The position numbers and the translations under genes are program-made. Shown here piece by piece: positions 16,343-24,643 of a stretch of DNA of 64,000 bases; positions within the stretch are counted from its first letter, which is position 1, and each line of letters starts with the position of its first letter. This DNA is from Spirosoma sp. KUDC1026. Lineage in GTDB: Bacteria > Bacteroidota > Bacteroidia > Cytophagales > Spirosomataceae. The notes under the pieces are model-generated. The model was not told the origin of the DNA. It did not search any database and was given only the letters and a program-made list of their open reading frames with translations. The DNA is taken from assembly GCF_013375035.1 (NCBI RefSeq), contig NZ_CP056032.1, positions 2,832,001 to 2,896,000 on the forward strand. The letters run 5' to 3'.

Positions 16343-16756
16343 ATGCGGATCGAACTGGTTCGCGTAGACGATGCGTTCCACTTTGAAGCCGTTGGGGCAT
16401 CGGGGATAACCCAGCACATGGATGCCGCTACCGACATCGGTGGCCATAACGCCGGGGCCCGACCTATGGAGATGCTGCTGATGGGGCTGGCGGGCTGCTC
16501 GGCCATTGATGTCGTGCTGATCCTGCAGAAACAAAAACAGGTTATCGACGATTTTCGGATGACGGTGGATGGCCTGCGCGAAAAAGACGCGACGCCCGCT
16601 CCGTTCCAGAAAATTCATATTACGTACCACCTGAAAGGCGATCTGAACCCCGATAAGGTAAAACGGGCTATCGATCTGTCGATGGATAAATACTGCTCGG
16701 CAACGGCCCAGCTCCGGCCGTCGGCGGAGATCACGTATTCCTTCGAACTGGCGTAG
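16343..16756 (+). CDS. OsmC family peroxiredoxin-like protein
   Basis: 137 aa from ATG at 16343, the position where OsmC proteins usually begin ([16 protein letters not shown]); an in-frame ATG at 16298 is possible. The two family cysteines are present, [10 protein letters not shown] and DKYCSATAQ. OsmC/Ohr proteins reduce organic hydroperoxides in the cytosol with lipoyl or thiol donors; this YhfA-like subgroup is less well defined. It is followed by a strong terminator. Confidence 0.87.
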   Translation: MRIELVRVDDAFHFEAVGASGITQHMDAATDIGGHNAGARPMEMLLMGLAGCSAIDVVLILQKQKQVIDDFRMTVDGLREKDATPAPFQKIHITYHLKGDLNPDKVKRAIDLSMDKYCSATAQLRPSAEITYSFELA

Positions 16757-16779
16757 GCCTGCCGAAAAAGATTGATTGG

Positions 16780-16804
16780 AAGGCGCCCGTCCGGCGCCTT
16801 TTTT
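16780..16804 (+). terminator. Rho-independent terminator of the osmC-like gene
   Basis: An 8-bp GC-rich stem (AAGGCGCC at 16780-16787 with GGCGCCTT at 16793-16800) with a 5-base loop, then TTTT. Confidence 0.88.
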
Positions 16805-16872
16805 GTTTCTTTGTTCGTCTATTTCTTCGGCTGGCACGACCCGGGGTCCTGTCAGTGCGCTTTTTATCAGTT

Positions 16873-17667
16873 ATGCAGCAATACCACGATTTACTCCGTC
16901 ATATTCTGGCCAACGGCACCCGCAAAACCGACCGGACGGGCACCGGAACCATCAGCGTTTTTGGGTATCAGATGCGGTTCAACCTACAGGATGGTTTTCC
17001 GTTACTAACGACCAAGAAAGTACATACCCGTTCCATCATCCACGAACTGCTGTGGTTCATTAAGGGAGAGACGAATATTGCGTACCTGAAGGAAAATGGT
17101 GTATCGATCTGGGACGAGTGGGCCGACGAAAACGGAGATCTGGGACCGGTCTACGGCAAACAGTGGCGGAGCTGGGAAGCAACGGATGGCCGGATAATCG
17201 ACCAGTTGAGTGACGTACTGAAACAACTCAAAAACTCGCCCGATTCGCGCCGGATGATGGTATCGGCCTGGAACCCCGCTGACGTACCGGGCATGGCCCT
17301 GCCGCCCTGCCACGCGCTTTTCCAGTTCTACGTAGCCGATGGCAAACTTTCCTGCCAGCTTTACCAACGTAGCGCCGACGTGTTTCTGGGGGTACCGTTC
17401 AATATTGCGTCGTACGCGCTGCTGACGATGATGGTTGCGCAGGAGTGCGGCTACGAAGCGTACGAGTTCATCTGGACGGGGGGCGATACGCACCTCTATC
17501 TGAATCACCTCGAACAGGTTGACATACAGCTGTCCCGCGAACCACGTCCGCTGCCAACGATGCGGCTGAACCCCGAGGTGAAGTCGGTTTTTGACTTCAA
17601 ATACGAGGACTTTACACTGGAGAATTACAATCCCTATCCGGCCATAAAAGCGCCGGTGGCGGTATAA
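16873..17667 (+). CDS. thyA: Thymidylate synthase
   Basis: 264 aa from ATG at 16873, exactly the length of E. coli ThyA, with the standard start [12 protein letters not shown] (the upstream ATG at 16855 is an extension). The catalytic Cys is in [10 protein letters not shown]; the folate and dUMP-binding motifs [30 protein letters not shown] and HLYLNHLEQ are intact. Converts dUMP to dTMP with methylene-tetrahydrofolate in the cytosol. No dihydrofolate reductase gene is adjacent in this window. Confidence 0.97.
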   Translation: MQQYHDLLRHILANGTRKTDRTGTGTISVFGYQMRFNLQDGFPLLTTKKVHTRSIIHELLWFIKGETNIAYLKENGVSIWDEWADENGDLGPVYGKQWRSWEATDGRIIDQLSDVLKQLKNSPDSRRMMVSAWNPADVPGMALPPCHALFQFYVADGKLSCQLYQRSADVFLGVPFNIASYALLTMMVAQECGYEAYEFIWTGGDTHLYLNHLEQVDIQLSREPRPLPTMRLNPEVKSVFDFKYEDFTLENYNPYPAIKAPVAV

Positions 17668-17675
17668 GAAGTCTT

Positions 17676-17729
17676 CATCAAACAAAATGTCCGTACGTAA
17701 TCAGATACATAAGGACATTTTGTTTGATG
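17676..17729. terminator. Bidirectional terminator between thyA and the M28 peptidase
   Basis: A 17-bp perfect stem (17676-17692 with 17713-17729) around a 20-base loop; the A/T-rich stem ends supply the U tract in either direction between these convergent genes. Confidence 0.8.
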
Positions 17730-17742
17730 GAAAACACAAGCG

Positions 17743-19536
17743 TTAATGCCTGACGCCTAGCAGCATTCGGTTCGTGGCAATAACCCGGCCATCGGCCTCA
17801 AATGTATAGTAGAGTACCTCTATTCGCCCTTCGTTCTTGTAGCTGAAGAGGTATTCATTGATACCGTCGCGGACTTCGATTTTACGGCGTTCGAGGAGAG
17901 TTCCGTCACCTTTTCGTACGGTTAGATATACATCATTGTACTGCTTATTGCTTTCGTTTTTCAGCACTAAGTACGTAGATTCGTCAAACGGGTTAGGATA
18001 ATTCTTTACGATTTCGAGACCTGCTTCGGTTGACGTAGGGGCTTGAAGAAGTCTGTCGAGGAAGCCGAATGATTTAGGCTCCGTGCTGCTGGCGGTCGAT
18101 GTGGCCGGTACGTTTACTGACACTTCACCCGAAAACAGGCTTTCTGCGCCCCCTGAATTGACGGCTGCTACACTCACGTATCGTACAGAGCTGCTGTTTC
18201 CCAAAAATGCGATAGTAGGTGTTTTCGTTGATACTGTGTACACCGAATCCCAATCATTGGTGAGCGATCGCAGTGCGATTCGGTAAGCGGGGGCATTGCT
18301 GGCATCGGTGATTGTTAAGGAAATTTTATTGGTGCTAGCGTATTTCGCTGTGAATGAAGCAGGTTTGACCACCGACTGAGCGGCCATAGCAATAGCGTTT
18401 GAGTTGATGACGGCGTTACGGGCCAGATAATTGAAGTCAACACTAAAATCGTCTATTATTCCATCGTTATTCGTATCGATTTGCTCATTGTCTTTACTGG
18501 TATGAACGATACCGCAACTACCCGTTCCATCGCCGTTTTCATTCTGAGAAACTAGTCTGACAGCTGCATAACCCTGACTACGAAAAGGAACATGATCCCC
18601 AGAACGGCCCGTACGATCTTCACCGCTCATTATATTAATCGTCATTGGCGTGGCGGTAGCTGGTTTGATTTGTTCATTGTATTCCAGCTTGATGTAACGA
18701 GCCATCTGTTTCTGAATGGAGTTAGCGCTACCATACGAGAAGATACGGATACTGTTGTTGGCAACCGTACCAGCTACGCAGGAAGGAGACGATGAACAAG
18801 GGCCACATAAGGTAGTGCCAGCGATGTCGTTGTTCAATACCATACGAATAGCCCTGTTTTTACCAGCAGAGTAGTTGGCGAAGGCTTTGCTGCCGTAAAG
18901 ACTTTGCTCTTCGCCGATGGTCAGCAGAAAGACGACAGTTGCTTTTAGATTATACTTCGATAAAACTCGGGCCGCTTCAATGACCAGCGCCGACCCAGTT
19001 GCATTATCTGAAACGCCTGCTGCGTTGCAGGTGGCATTACACGCATCATCACAACGACTGTCTACGTGGCCCTCTACTACAATAAAAGATTTGTCGGTTA
19101 AATCACTACCGGGCAGGACTGCAAAGACCTCATTATAGGTCCGGGTTGTCGATGAGCAGATGGCTGCGTTAAACGTCATTCGCGATACCAGCAAGCGATT
19201 AGTACGTTGCTTACTAATCTGCCGAAACTTAGCCTCGATCCAGTTATTAGCTGCTCCCAGACCGGTTGTTGTTGAACTGGAAAAAAGTGAATTGGTCTGA
19301 CGCGTCCCAAACGATGCTAGTTTTCGAACGTACTCCCTAACGGAGTCGGCCGAGATGGATTGGTTTAAATCTGTCGATAAGGCCGTTGGTGTCAATGTTA
19401 AACCGCCCGTATAAGCCGAAGGAGAGTAACTGCCAGCCATTACAGCATCGGCCGTTGAATTTGTCACAGCCATATTGCTTTGGCTATAAGCCAACTGAGC
19501 CACCAGTAAGGTAAAAGAGAGGAAAAGTTTTTTCAT
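17743..19536 (-). CDS. Secreted M28 family metallopeptidase with C-terminal sorting-like domain
   Basis: 597 aa. The signal peptide ends at AQLAYSQ. The M28 aminopeptidase domain (about 110-390) has zinc ligands in EGHVDSR, GVSDNATGS, GEEQSLYGS and later residues; a cysteine-rich insertion (CDDACNATC) follows the first ligand and may form disulfides. A fibronectin-like segment and a C-terminal YPNPFDESTYLVL domain follow; the YPNPF block is typical of type IX secretion C-terminal signals, which fits the PorU-like sortase at 34534. Probably exported to the surface. An IS982 copy sits about 140 bases upstream of its start. Confidence 0.88.
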   Translation of the reverse strand: MKKLFLSFTLLVAQLAYSQSNMAVTNSTADAVMAGSYSPSAYTGGLTLTPTALSTDLNQSISADSVREYVRKLASFGTRQTNSLFSSSTTTGLGAANNWIEAKFRQISKQRTNRLLVSRMTFNAAICSSTTRTYNEVFAVLPGSDLTDKSFIVVEGHVDSRCDDACNATCNAAGVSDNATGSALVIEAARVLSKYNLKATVVFLLTIGEEQSLYGSKAFANYSAGKNRAIRMVLNNDIAGTTLCGPCSSSPSCVAGTVANNSIRIFSYGSANSIQKQMARYIKLEYNEQIKPATATPMTINIMSGEDRTGRSGDHVPFRSQGYAAVRLVSQNENGDGTGSCGIVHTSKDNEQIDTNNDGIIDDFSVDFNYLARNAVINSNAIAMAAQSVVKPASFTAKYASTNKISLTITDASNAPAYRIALRSLTNDWDSVYTVSTKTPTIAFLGNSSSVRYVSVAAVNSGGAESLFSGEVSVNVPATSTASSTEPKSFGFLDRLLQAPTSTEAGLEIVKNYPNPFDESTYLVLKNESNKQYNDVYLTVRKGDGTLLERRKIEVRDGINEYLFSYKNEGRIEVLYYTFEADGRVIATNRMLLGVRH

Positions 19537-19674
19537 ATAGGTTTGTTACAAGGTTATGATAAATCCGTATCCCAACCGAGAGCTGACGGCTTATTGAGCG
19601 GGTCATTGCCAATCGCTTCGAGACGGTTAAAATGAATCAATTTATATACCAAGTTGCCTAATTATTTATACTTA

Positions 19675-20681
19675 ACGTGAATTATGGATAAATGCGTTTT
19701 TGAACTGGGATCACAATAGATGGCTTACGGTCATGAAAACAATAAGCGATCAAACCTGCCAAGACATTGATCTGGCTATTAAGCGCACTCCGATGGCGAG
19801 TGTGTTCGAGGTCGAAGACCGATGTTAGCAAGGCATTGACCGATTCGATTAAGCCGCGCTTGCGTAAGTTGAGTTTATCACTCAAGGGCATCAAGGTGTT
19901 CTTCATCCGGCGTCGAAGCTTGGTTACTAAATGAAGACCTCGCTGGTAAAACTCGGCAAACAGTTTAGTCAAATACCCCCGGTCGCCAAAGCACTGTCCC
20001 TGCAAATCCGCCAGTAGCTCTGGCAATAAGCTGGCGTTGTTGTCCGAGACATTACCAGGCGTAATGATAAAATTGATTAACTCGCCGTACTGATTAATGA
20101 CTAAATGCGCTTTTAGCCCAAAGAACCAGCCCATAGAGGACTTCCCACGGGCGGCCAGGCCAGCAAAGACCTTATTGGCCTGGATGCGATGGTTATCACA
20201 GACGGCCAGCGGTTTACTATCGACAATGTAGAAGCCGGTTCGCTGGCCTTGGGCACAAAGCCATTTTAAGAGTACAAAAAGTCCAGGTAGTAAGCGAGGC
20301 ATACGGGCCACGAATCGCTCGTAACTGATCAACTTGGGAAAATAACTCCTTAGTTGAGCCTCTACCCAGTCTTGGTAATAGTACTGAAAGCATTTGGCCC
20401 CTGAATGATGATAGAAGATTGTGATCGCTAACATCTCACTGTCGGTTAACTCGCCCTGTCGAATAGTGGGCAAGGTGCCTTGCTGCATTTGCCACTGGGT
20501 CAGGACATTGCAAAAATCATCACAGGTGATGAAGATCTCAATTAGTTTAAGGGCCTTATCTTCGCGAAGCATAGGAGCAGGTGATTGAGTTTTGTTACTT
20601 GGCAGTGCAAATCTCGCTATCACTTGCTCACTATGTACTTACTATCAGTCAGTTAAATGGGGAGTTATCCATAATTCACGT
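19675..20681 (-). mobile_element. Complete IS982-family insertion sequence, 1007 bp
   Basis: Terminal inverted repeats of 17 bp are perfect (ACGTGAATTATGGATAA at 19675-19691, its complement at 20665-20681). A 6-bp direct repeat TACTTA flanks both sides (19669-19674 and 20682-20687), as expected of a target-site duplication. One transposase gene fills the element. Intact ends and duplication indicate a recent insertion into intergenic DNA upstream of the M28 peptidase gene. Confidence 0.92.
19682..20572 (-). CDS. IS982 family transposase
   Basis: 296 aa from ATG at 20572, whose start (MLREDKALKLIEIFITCDDFC) lines up with the usual IS982 N-terminus; a GTG at 20623 would add 17 residues. DDE catalytic residues are in YIVDSKPLAVCDNHR, CFGDRGYL and LIESVNALL. 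The frame is intact end to end, so it should be active. Helix-rich N-terminus binds DNA, the DDE RNase H-like core follows. Codon usage is more AT-rich than in neighbouring genes. Confidence 0.93.
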   Translation of the reverse strand: MLREDKALKLIEIFITCDDFCNVLTQWQMQQGTLPTIRQGELTDSEMLAITIFYHHSGAKCFQYYYQDWVEAQLRSYFPKLISYERFVARMPRLLPGLFVLLKWLCAQGQRTGFYIVDSKPLAVCDNHRIQANKVFAGLAARGKSSMGWFFGLKAHLVINQYGELINFIITPGNVSDNNASLLPELLADLQGQCFGDRGYLTKLFAEFYQRGLHLVTKLRRRMKNTLMPLSDKLNLRKRGLIESVNALLTSVFDLEHTRHRSALNSQINVLAGLIAYCFHDRKPSIVIPVQKRIYP

Positions 20682-20860
20682 TACTTAGTAATTTTTAGAC
20701 AACAATAGGGTATTATAAAGACAATGGTAGGTATAAGCCGGGGGACTTAAAGCAGTGAGCAGTATCTTGAAGAGAGTGCGTCTATTTAGCAATAGTTATA
20801 CCGTGTATAACTAAGAAGACAAGGTAGAGCGGGTTGCAATAGAGCTAGTACATTCAAAAA

Positions 20861-20899
20861 AGCCAAAAGCCTCATGCGTATTGCACAAGGCTTTTGGCT
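20861..20899. terminator. Terminator hairpin downstream of the 2TM gene
   Basis: A 12-bp perfect stem (20861-20872 with 20888-20899) preceded by AAAAAA, i.e. a U run for minus-strand transcripts. It fits termination of the gene at 20968-21252. The other ~170 bases between here and the IS show nothing gene-like. Confidence 0.75.
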
Positions 20900-20967
20900 G
20901 CTATAGCAGATAAATACTTAATTTAGCTTTAAGTGATAAAGAGCATACACTATCTGGTTCAAACCGC

Positions 20968-21252
20968 TTACTGCCGGGCCAGAAGTTTCTGGTACTCTTC
21001 TTCGACCATATCCCGTTGGTTACCCCGCCGGTACACACTCAAGTAATGTGATACCAGACCGATACCCCAGCCGAAGCTCGCAAACAGGGGCCAGGGGAAG
21101 TAAACCCGGGGACGGGATGGAATCATAAACAACGTAACCGCCCAGATTAGCCAGAGCCCGATGTTAATGATCAGATAAGTGCGTAGATGCATGCGGAAGC
21201 CAACGCGTTCTTTTGCCTGCTTCCATAATAGGGGATCGTGTTGTGTTTCCAT
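20968..21252 (-). CDS. 2TM domain-containing protein
   Basis: 94 aa. The sequence has the layout of the Bacteroidota 2TM domain: a polar start, ERVGFRMHLRTYLIIN leading into the first helix (~25-44), a short loop, a second helix (~50-68), then a basic/acidic tail (RRGNQRDMVEEEYQKLL). The family is often found on histidine kinases or alone; role unknown. Inner membrane. Confidence 0.82.
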   Translation of the reverse strand: METQHDPLLWKQAKERVGFRMHLRTYLIINIGLWLIWAVTLFMIPSRPRVYFPWPLFASFGWGIGLVSHYLSVYRRGNQRDMVEEEYQKLLARQ

Positions 21253-21325
21253 GGTGATTATAAGTTTAGGTGAATCGAACGCTGGTGATTAGTATGGCCG
21301 AAAGGTAGTGTCCCTGTTCATGGAT

Positions 21326-21886
21326 TTAAACGGCTTTCCGATAGATAGCCTGATTCGCCGTGTCAACTACCCGGTTCTCCCGACGAAATTCGTCATCAGT
21401 TAACGACTGCGCGGTTTGCGATGCCCAGTCAGGATAATGCCTGTACAGCAGGAAAGCCCCGATGGCAAAAACCGCGTTTGCCGCCCCCAGCGTAATCCAC
21501 CAGAAATAGGCAGGTTGAAACAGGCGGTACGTACTCTCAACGACGAAAGCCGCGTAAAGCCCGGTAACAGAAGCGCCCATGCCGAGGTAGTGCCACTGGA
21601 GCCAGGATGAAAAATGAGCCCGTAAACCAATAACTCCCACGCCCATCAGCAACGTACTAACGCTTCCCACGGCCCCCCAGTGAATAATGCCAAAACGCCC
21701 GAAGAGATAATAAATCTGAAAGGCTGTTACCAGCAGCAGCACCATGCTAACAATATAGATCCGGCCAACAAAACGGTGTCTAGCCGTTCCTTTCCTCGTG
21801 AACAAAATATAGGTGCCCGTAGTCATGGCTAGTAGAGCCGCTAATAGGTGCACCACGCTAACCGATGAGTGCAAAATAGTAGTCAT
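21326..21886 (-). CDS. DUF2306-type membrane protein
   Basis: 186 aa from ATG at 21886 (MTTILHSSVSVVHLLAALLAM); in-frame starts at 21934 and 21949 would add 16-21 polar residues in front of the first helix. About five to six hydrophobic segments. The HRFVGRIYIVSMVLLLVTAF stretch, with His and Arg at the membrane edge, is typical of DUF2306. No known role. It lies 73 bases upstream of the 2TM gene on the same strand. Confidence 0.75.
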   Translation of the reverse strand: MTTILHSSVSVVHLLAALLAMTTGTYILFTRKGTARHRFVGRIYIVSMVLLLVTAFQIYYLFGRFGIIHWGAVGSVSTLLMGVGVIGLRAHFSSWLQWHYLGMGASVTGLYAAFVVESTYRLFQPAYFWWITLGAANAVFAIGAFLLYRHYPDWASQTAQSLTDDEFRRENRVVDTANQAIYRKAV

Positions 21887-22068
21887 ACAGGTTGGATAAG
21901 GAGTCGCAACGTACCCGGTTCTGTTACACTCCATTACGTATACAAGCAACGAGAAAAAGTGTTCCTGTAAATGAGAATAGAGTCCGTAATCACCTAAAAG
22001 CTCTCGACTGGTTGGATCAAAACAATCAGGTCGATTGTCTAATTTGCAGGATAAACGTTACGTAGTAC

Positions 22069-23790
22069 ATGACCAATTCAGAAATCGTTGACCTGCTGGA
22101 ACAGACGGCCCGGCTTATGGAATTGCACGACCAGGATGCATTCCGGACGCGGGCTTTCCAGACGGCAGCGTTCAATCTCGATAAATCTACCGAAAATCTT
22201 GGTCAACTTCCGGCCAACGAGCTGGTAAAGCTGCCGGGTGTTGGTAAGGCCGTTGCCGGAAAAATTCGCGAAATGATCGAGACCGGGCATCTGAGTGACC
22301 TGGATGACCTGCTGTCCATAACGCCATCGGGCGTGCTGGACATGTTCCGGATTAAGGGGCTGGGTGTCAAAAAAGTCAGGACGCTCTGGCGCGAACTCGG
22401 CATTGACAATCTGTCTGATTTGAAGCGGGCGGGCGAAAACGGCGAGATTGCCAAAATCAAAGGTTTCGGGGCCAACACCCAGGAAAAGATCCTGGCTGCG
22501 CTGGAATTCCTGCAGGAACAGCAGGGCAAAGTCAGGATGGATAAGGCCGCCATGCTGGCCAACCTACTGCACGACGAACTGACCAAACACTTCGACCGCG
22601 TCGAGATCAGCGGGCAGGTCCGGCGGAAAGCACAGGAGGTCGATACGGTACAACTGCTCGTTCAGACCAGCGATCCGGTATCGGCCGGGCTACTTCTGAA
22701 CGGTCTGCCTAATCTGACCCAAAACAAGCTCAATTCGTCACCGTTTGTCTGGCGGGGGCAGGTAGAGGGTTTCGACGTAGTGGTCGAACTGTTGTTTTAC
22801 CCGGCCGAACAGATGGACCGGCAGTTGTTTATCCATACGGCCACCGATGCGCATTTAAAGCAGGTCGGAATAGGCGGGGCGTCGCTGCTCGAAGCGGCCT
22901 ACAACAGCCCGGATACCGCCGAAGCGGCTATTTATCAGCGGGCGGGCCTGCCGTACATCGTGCCCGAAATGCGCGAAGATGACTATGCGTTTCGCTGGGC
23001 CAGTCGCCACCAGGCCGATGAACTGGTGACCTGGGAGGATCTGCGCGGTACGCTTCATAACCACAGTACCTGGTCGGATGGTAAACAGTCGGTAGCGGCT
23101 ATGGCGGCCTACTGTCGGGAACTGGGCCTGACGTATTTCGGTATCGCCGATCACTCGAAGACGGCGTCCTACGCCAATGGGCTGGACGTGGATCGGGTTC
23201 GGCAGCAGCAACAGGAGATCGACCAGCTCAACGCGGGGTTTGGTGCGGTCGGAACCGATAATGCCTTCCGTATTTTCAAAGGCATTGAATCGGACATTCT
23301 GGGCGATGGTTCACTGGATTATGACGACGAAACGCTAGCTACGTTTGACTACGTAGTGGCCTCCGTACATCAGACGTTGACCATGTCGCAGGAGAAAGCC
23401 ACTACGCGGCTGCTCCGGGCCATCGAAAACCCATACACAACCATTCTAGGTCATCCCACCGGTCGACTACTGCTGGCCCGGGAAGGGTACCCAATCGATC
23501 ACCGGGCCATTATTGAGGCCTGCGCGGAACATAAAGTCGTTATCGAAATAAACGCCAGCCCGTACCGGCTTGACATCGACTGGCGCTGGATTGATTACGC
23601 CATGCAACAGGGCGTTATGCTCAGTATCAATCCCGATGCCCACGATCTGGCCGGTTTGCTGGATATGCATTACGGGGTTGCCATTGGTCGGAAAGGCGGC
23701 TTAACGAAAGCCATGACGTTCAACGCCCTGACTCTAGCCGAAATGAGTACCTATCTAGCCGACCGGAAAGCCGGAACTGCCGGACGCTGA
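22069..23790 (+). CDS. polX: PolX-type protein: DNA polymerase/3'-5' exonuclease with eroded polymerase site
   Basis: 573 aa with the PolX layout: helix-hairpin-helix N-terminal domain (~1-145, LPGVGKAVAGKI and IKGFGANTQEKI), polymerase beta-like palm (~165-320), C-terminal PHP exonuclease (~345-573). PHP metal motifs are intact: LHNHSTWSDG, ADHSK, GIESDIL, ASVHQ, LGHPTGR and PDAHD. In the palm, the expected GS-x-RR...GDxD motif reads SGQVRRKAQEVDTV (181-194), so the second catalytic Asp is Val, and the later Asp is Glu240. Gap-filling synthesis is therefore doubtful, while nuclease or AP-site activity is likely kept. Cytosolic DNA repair protein. Confidence 0.88.
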   Translation: MTNSEIVDLLEQTARLMELHDQDAFRTRAFQTAAFNLDKSTENLGQLPANELVKLPGVGKAVAGKIREMIETGHLSDLDDLLSITPSGVLDMFRIKGLGVKKVRTLWRELGIDNLSDLKRAGENGEIAKIKGFGANTQEKILAALEFLQEQQGKVRMDKAAMLANLLHDELTKHFDRVEISGQVRRKAQEVDTVQLLVQTSDPVSAGLLLNGLPNLTQNKLNSSPFVWRGQVEGFDVVVELLFYPAEQMDRQLFIHTATDAHLKQVGIGGASLLEAAYNSPDTAEAAIYQRAGLPYIVPEMREDDYAFRWASRHQADELVTWEDLRGTLHNHSTWSDGKQSVAAMAAYCRELGLTYFGIADHSKTASYANGLDVDRVRQQQQEIDQLNAGFGAVGTDNAFRIFKGIESDILGDGSLDYDDETLATFDYVVASVHQTLTMSQEKATTRLLRAIENPYTTILGHPTGRLLLAREGYPIDHRAIIEACAEHKVVIEINASPYRLDIDWRWIDYAMQQGVMLSINPDAHDLAGLLDMHYGVAIGRKGGLTKAMTFNALTLAEMSTYLADRKAGTAGR

Positions 23791-23808
23791 TAAGCGGTTG
23801 TAATCAGA

Positions 23809-23853
23809 TGGCTCCGATCTGCACTCTGTCTGGGTGTTGGTCGGAGCCACTTT
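23809..23853. terminator. Terminator between polX and the DinB-family gene
   Basis: A 9-bp perfect stem (TGGCTCCGA at 23809-23817 with TCGGAGCCA at 23841-23849) followed by CTTTT on the plus strand, between convergent genes. Confidence 0.75.
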
Positions 23854-23859
23854 TATTGT

Positions 23860-24420
23860 TTACACCGGCGGAAAACCGGCGTCAGCTTTTACTTCTTCGA
23901 TCTGCTTGCTATGCCGTATTACGTGCGCTGCCATGAGCAGCAAGACCTGATACAGGTCCAGGGTTCCGAATAGCCGGTGGACAAAATAATGTGTCCGTAA
24001 ATCACCGGACTCGGTTTGTAAAAAGTCAAAAATGGCGTCACGCTGTGTATCGAAAGCCTGTAAAGCAGCCTCACTGCCACCAAAACGACCGGTCGGCGCC
24101 GAAAAGCTGGGTGCCGTTATTGGCATTGTTCGGCTACGTACCGCTTTGAGCACGTCAACATCTGACACCTTGATTTCGCTGCGTCTGGCTGGTTCTGCAG
24201 GGTGAGCGATACTGCTTTGAAGAGCGTGAGCCAGGCCCGTTTCGACCAGGGTAATATGCTCAACGCAGTCGGCAATGGACCAGCGATCCGGACCAGGCTT
24301 GTAGATCTCCTGCTCTGACGAAACGTTCGCCAGAAGCTGGTGCAGGCGTTGCCGGCATTCTCGTAGCAAGTCGAGCGCATACGCACGCTCCGAGTCGGTA
24401 ATGGGGGCGGTACTGGACAT
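23860..24420 (-). CDS. DinB family protein
   Basis: 186 aa, four-helix bundle of the DinB/YfiT superfamily. The likely metal-binding histidines are in DCVEHITLVE, HYFVHRLFG and AAHVIRHSKQIEE, as usual in the family. Such enzymes include thiol S-transferases that use bacillithiol or mycothiol; the function here is unknown. No signal peptide. Divergent from the siderophore receptor gene, sharing a ~220-base intergenic region. Confidence 0.88.
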   Translation of the reverse strand: MSSTAPITDSERAYALDLLRECRQRLHQLLANVSSEQEIYKPGPDRWSIADCVEHITLVETGLAHALQSSIAHPAEPARRSEIKVSDVDVLKAVRSRTMPITAPSFSAPTGRFGGSEAALQAFDTQRDAIFDFLQTESGDLRTHYFVHRLFGTLDLYQVLLLMAAHVIRHSKQIEEVKADAGFPPV

Positions 24421-24574
24421 AACGAGTTAAAGGAAAAAGAGTCTGGCAGGAAAGTACTGAAAATACGATAACAAAAGAGTACTAAACCGGAAACGAACAG
24501 TTCACAGCAGGGGAAATGCGGACCTTTCCAGCAGGTCAACTAGGTGACTGGTGCTACTAATTCTTCTACTTGTC

Positions 24575-24607
24575 TATTTGAAATTAATCTAAATAAGACA
24601 AACTTTG
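24575..24607 (+). promoter_or_regulatory. Promoter with putative Fur-like operator, siderophore receptor
   Basis: TTTG at 24577-24580, a 19-base spacer, then AAACTTTG (24600-24607), one mismatch from TAnnTTTG. The imperfect palindrome TTTGAAATTAATCTAAA (24577-24593) overlaps the -33 box and spacer. Nearly the same module occurs at 13035-13067. Iron-dependent repression is inferred from the downstream siderophore receptor. Confidence 0.62.
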
Positions 24608-24643
24608 CGTCGATTTTACTACCACCTGAAGCGAAGCTAGTTT

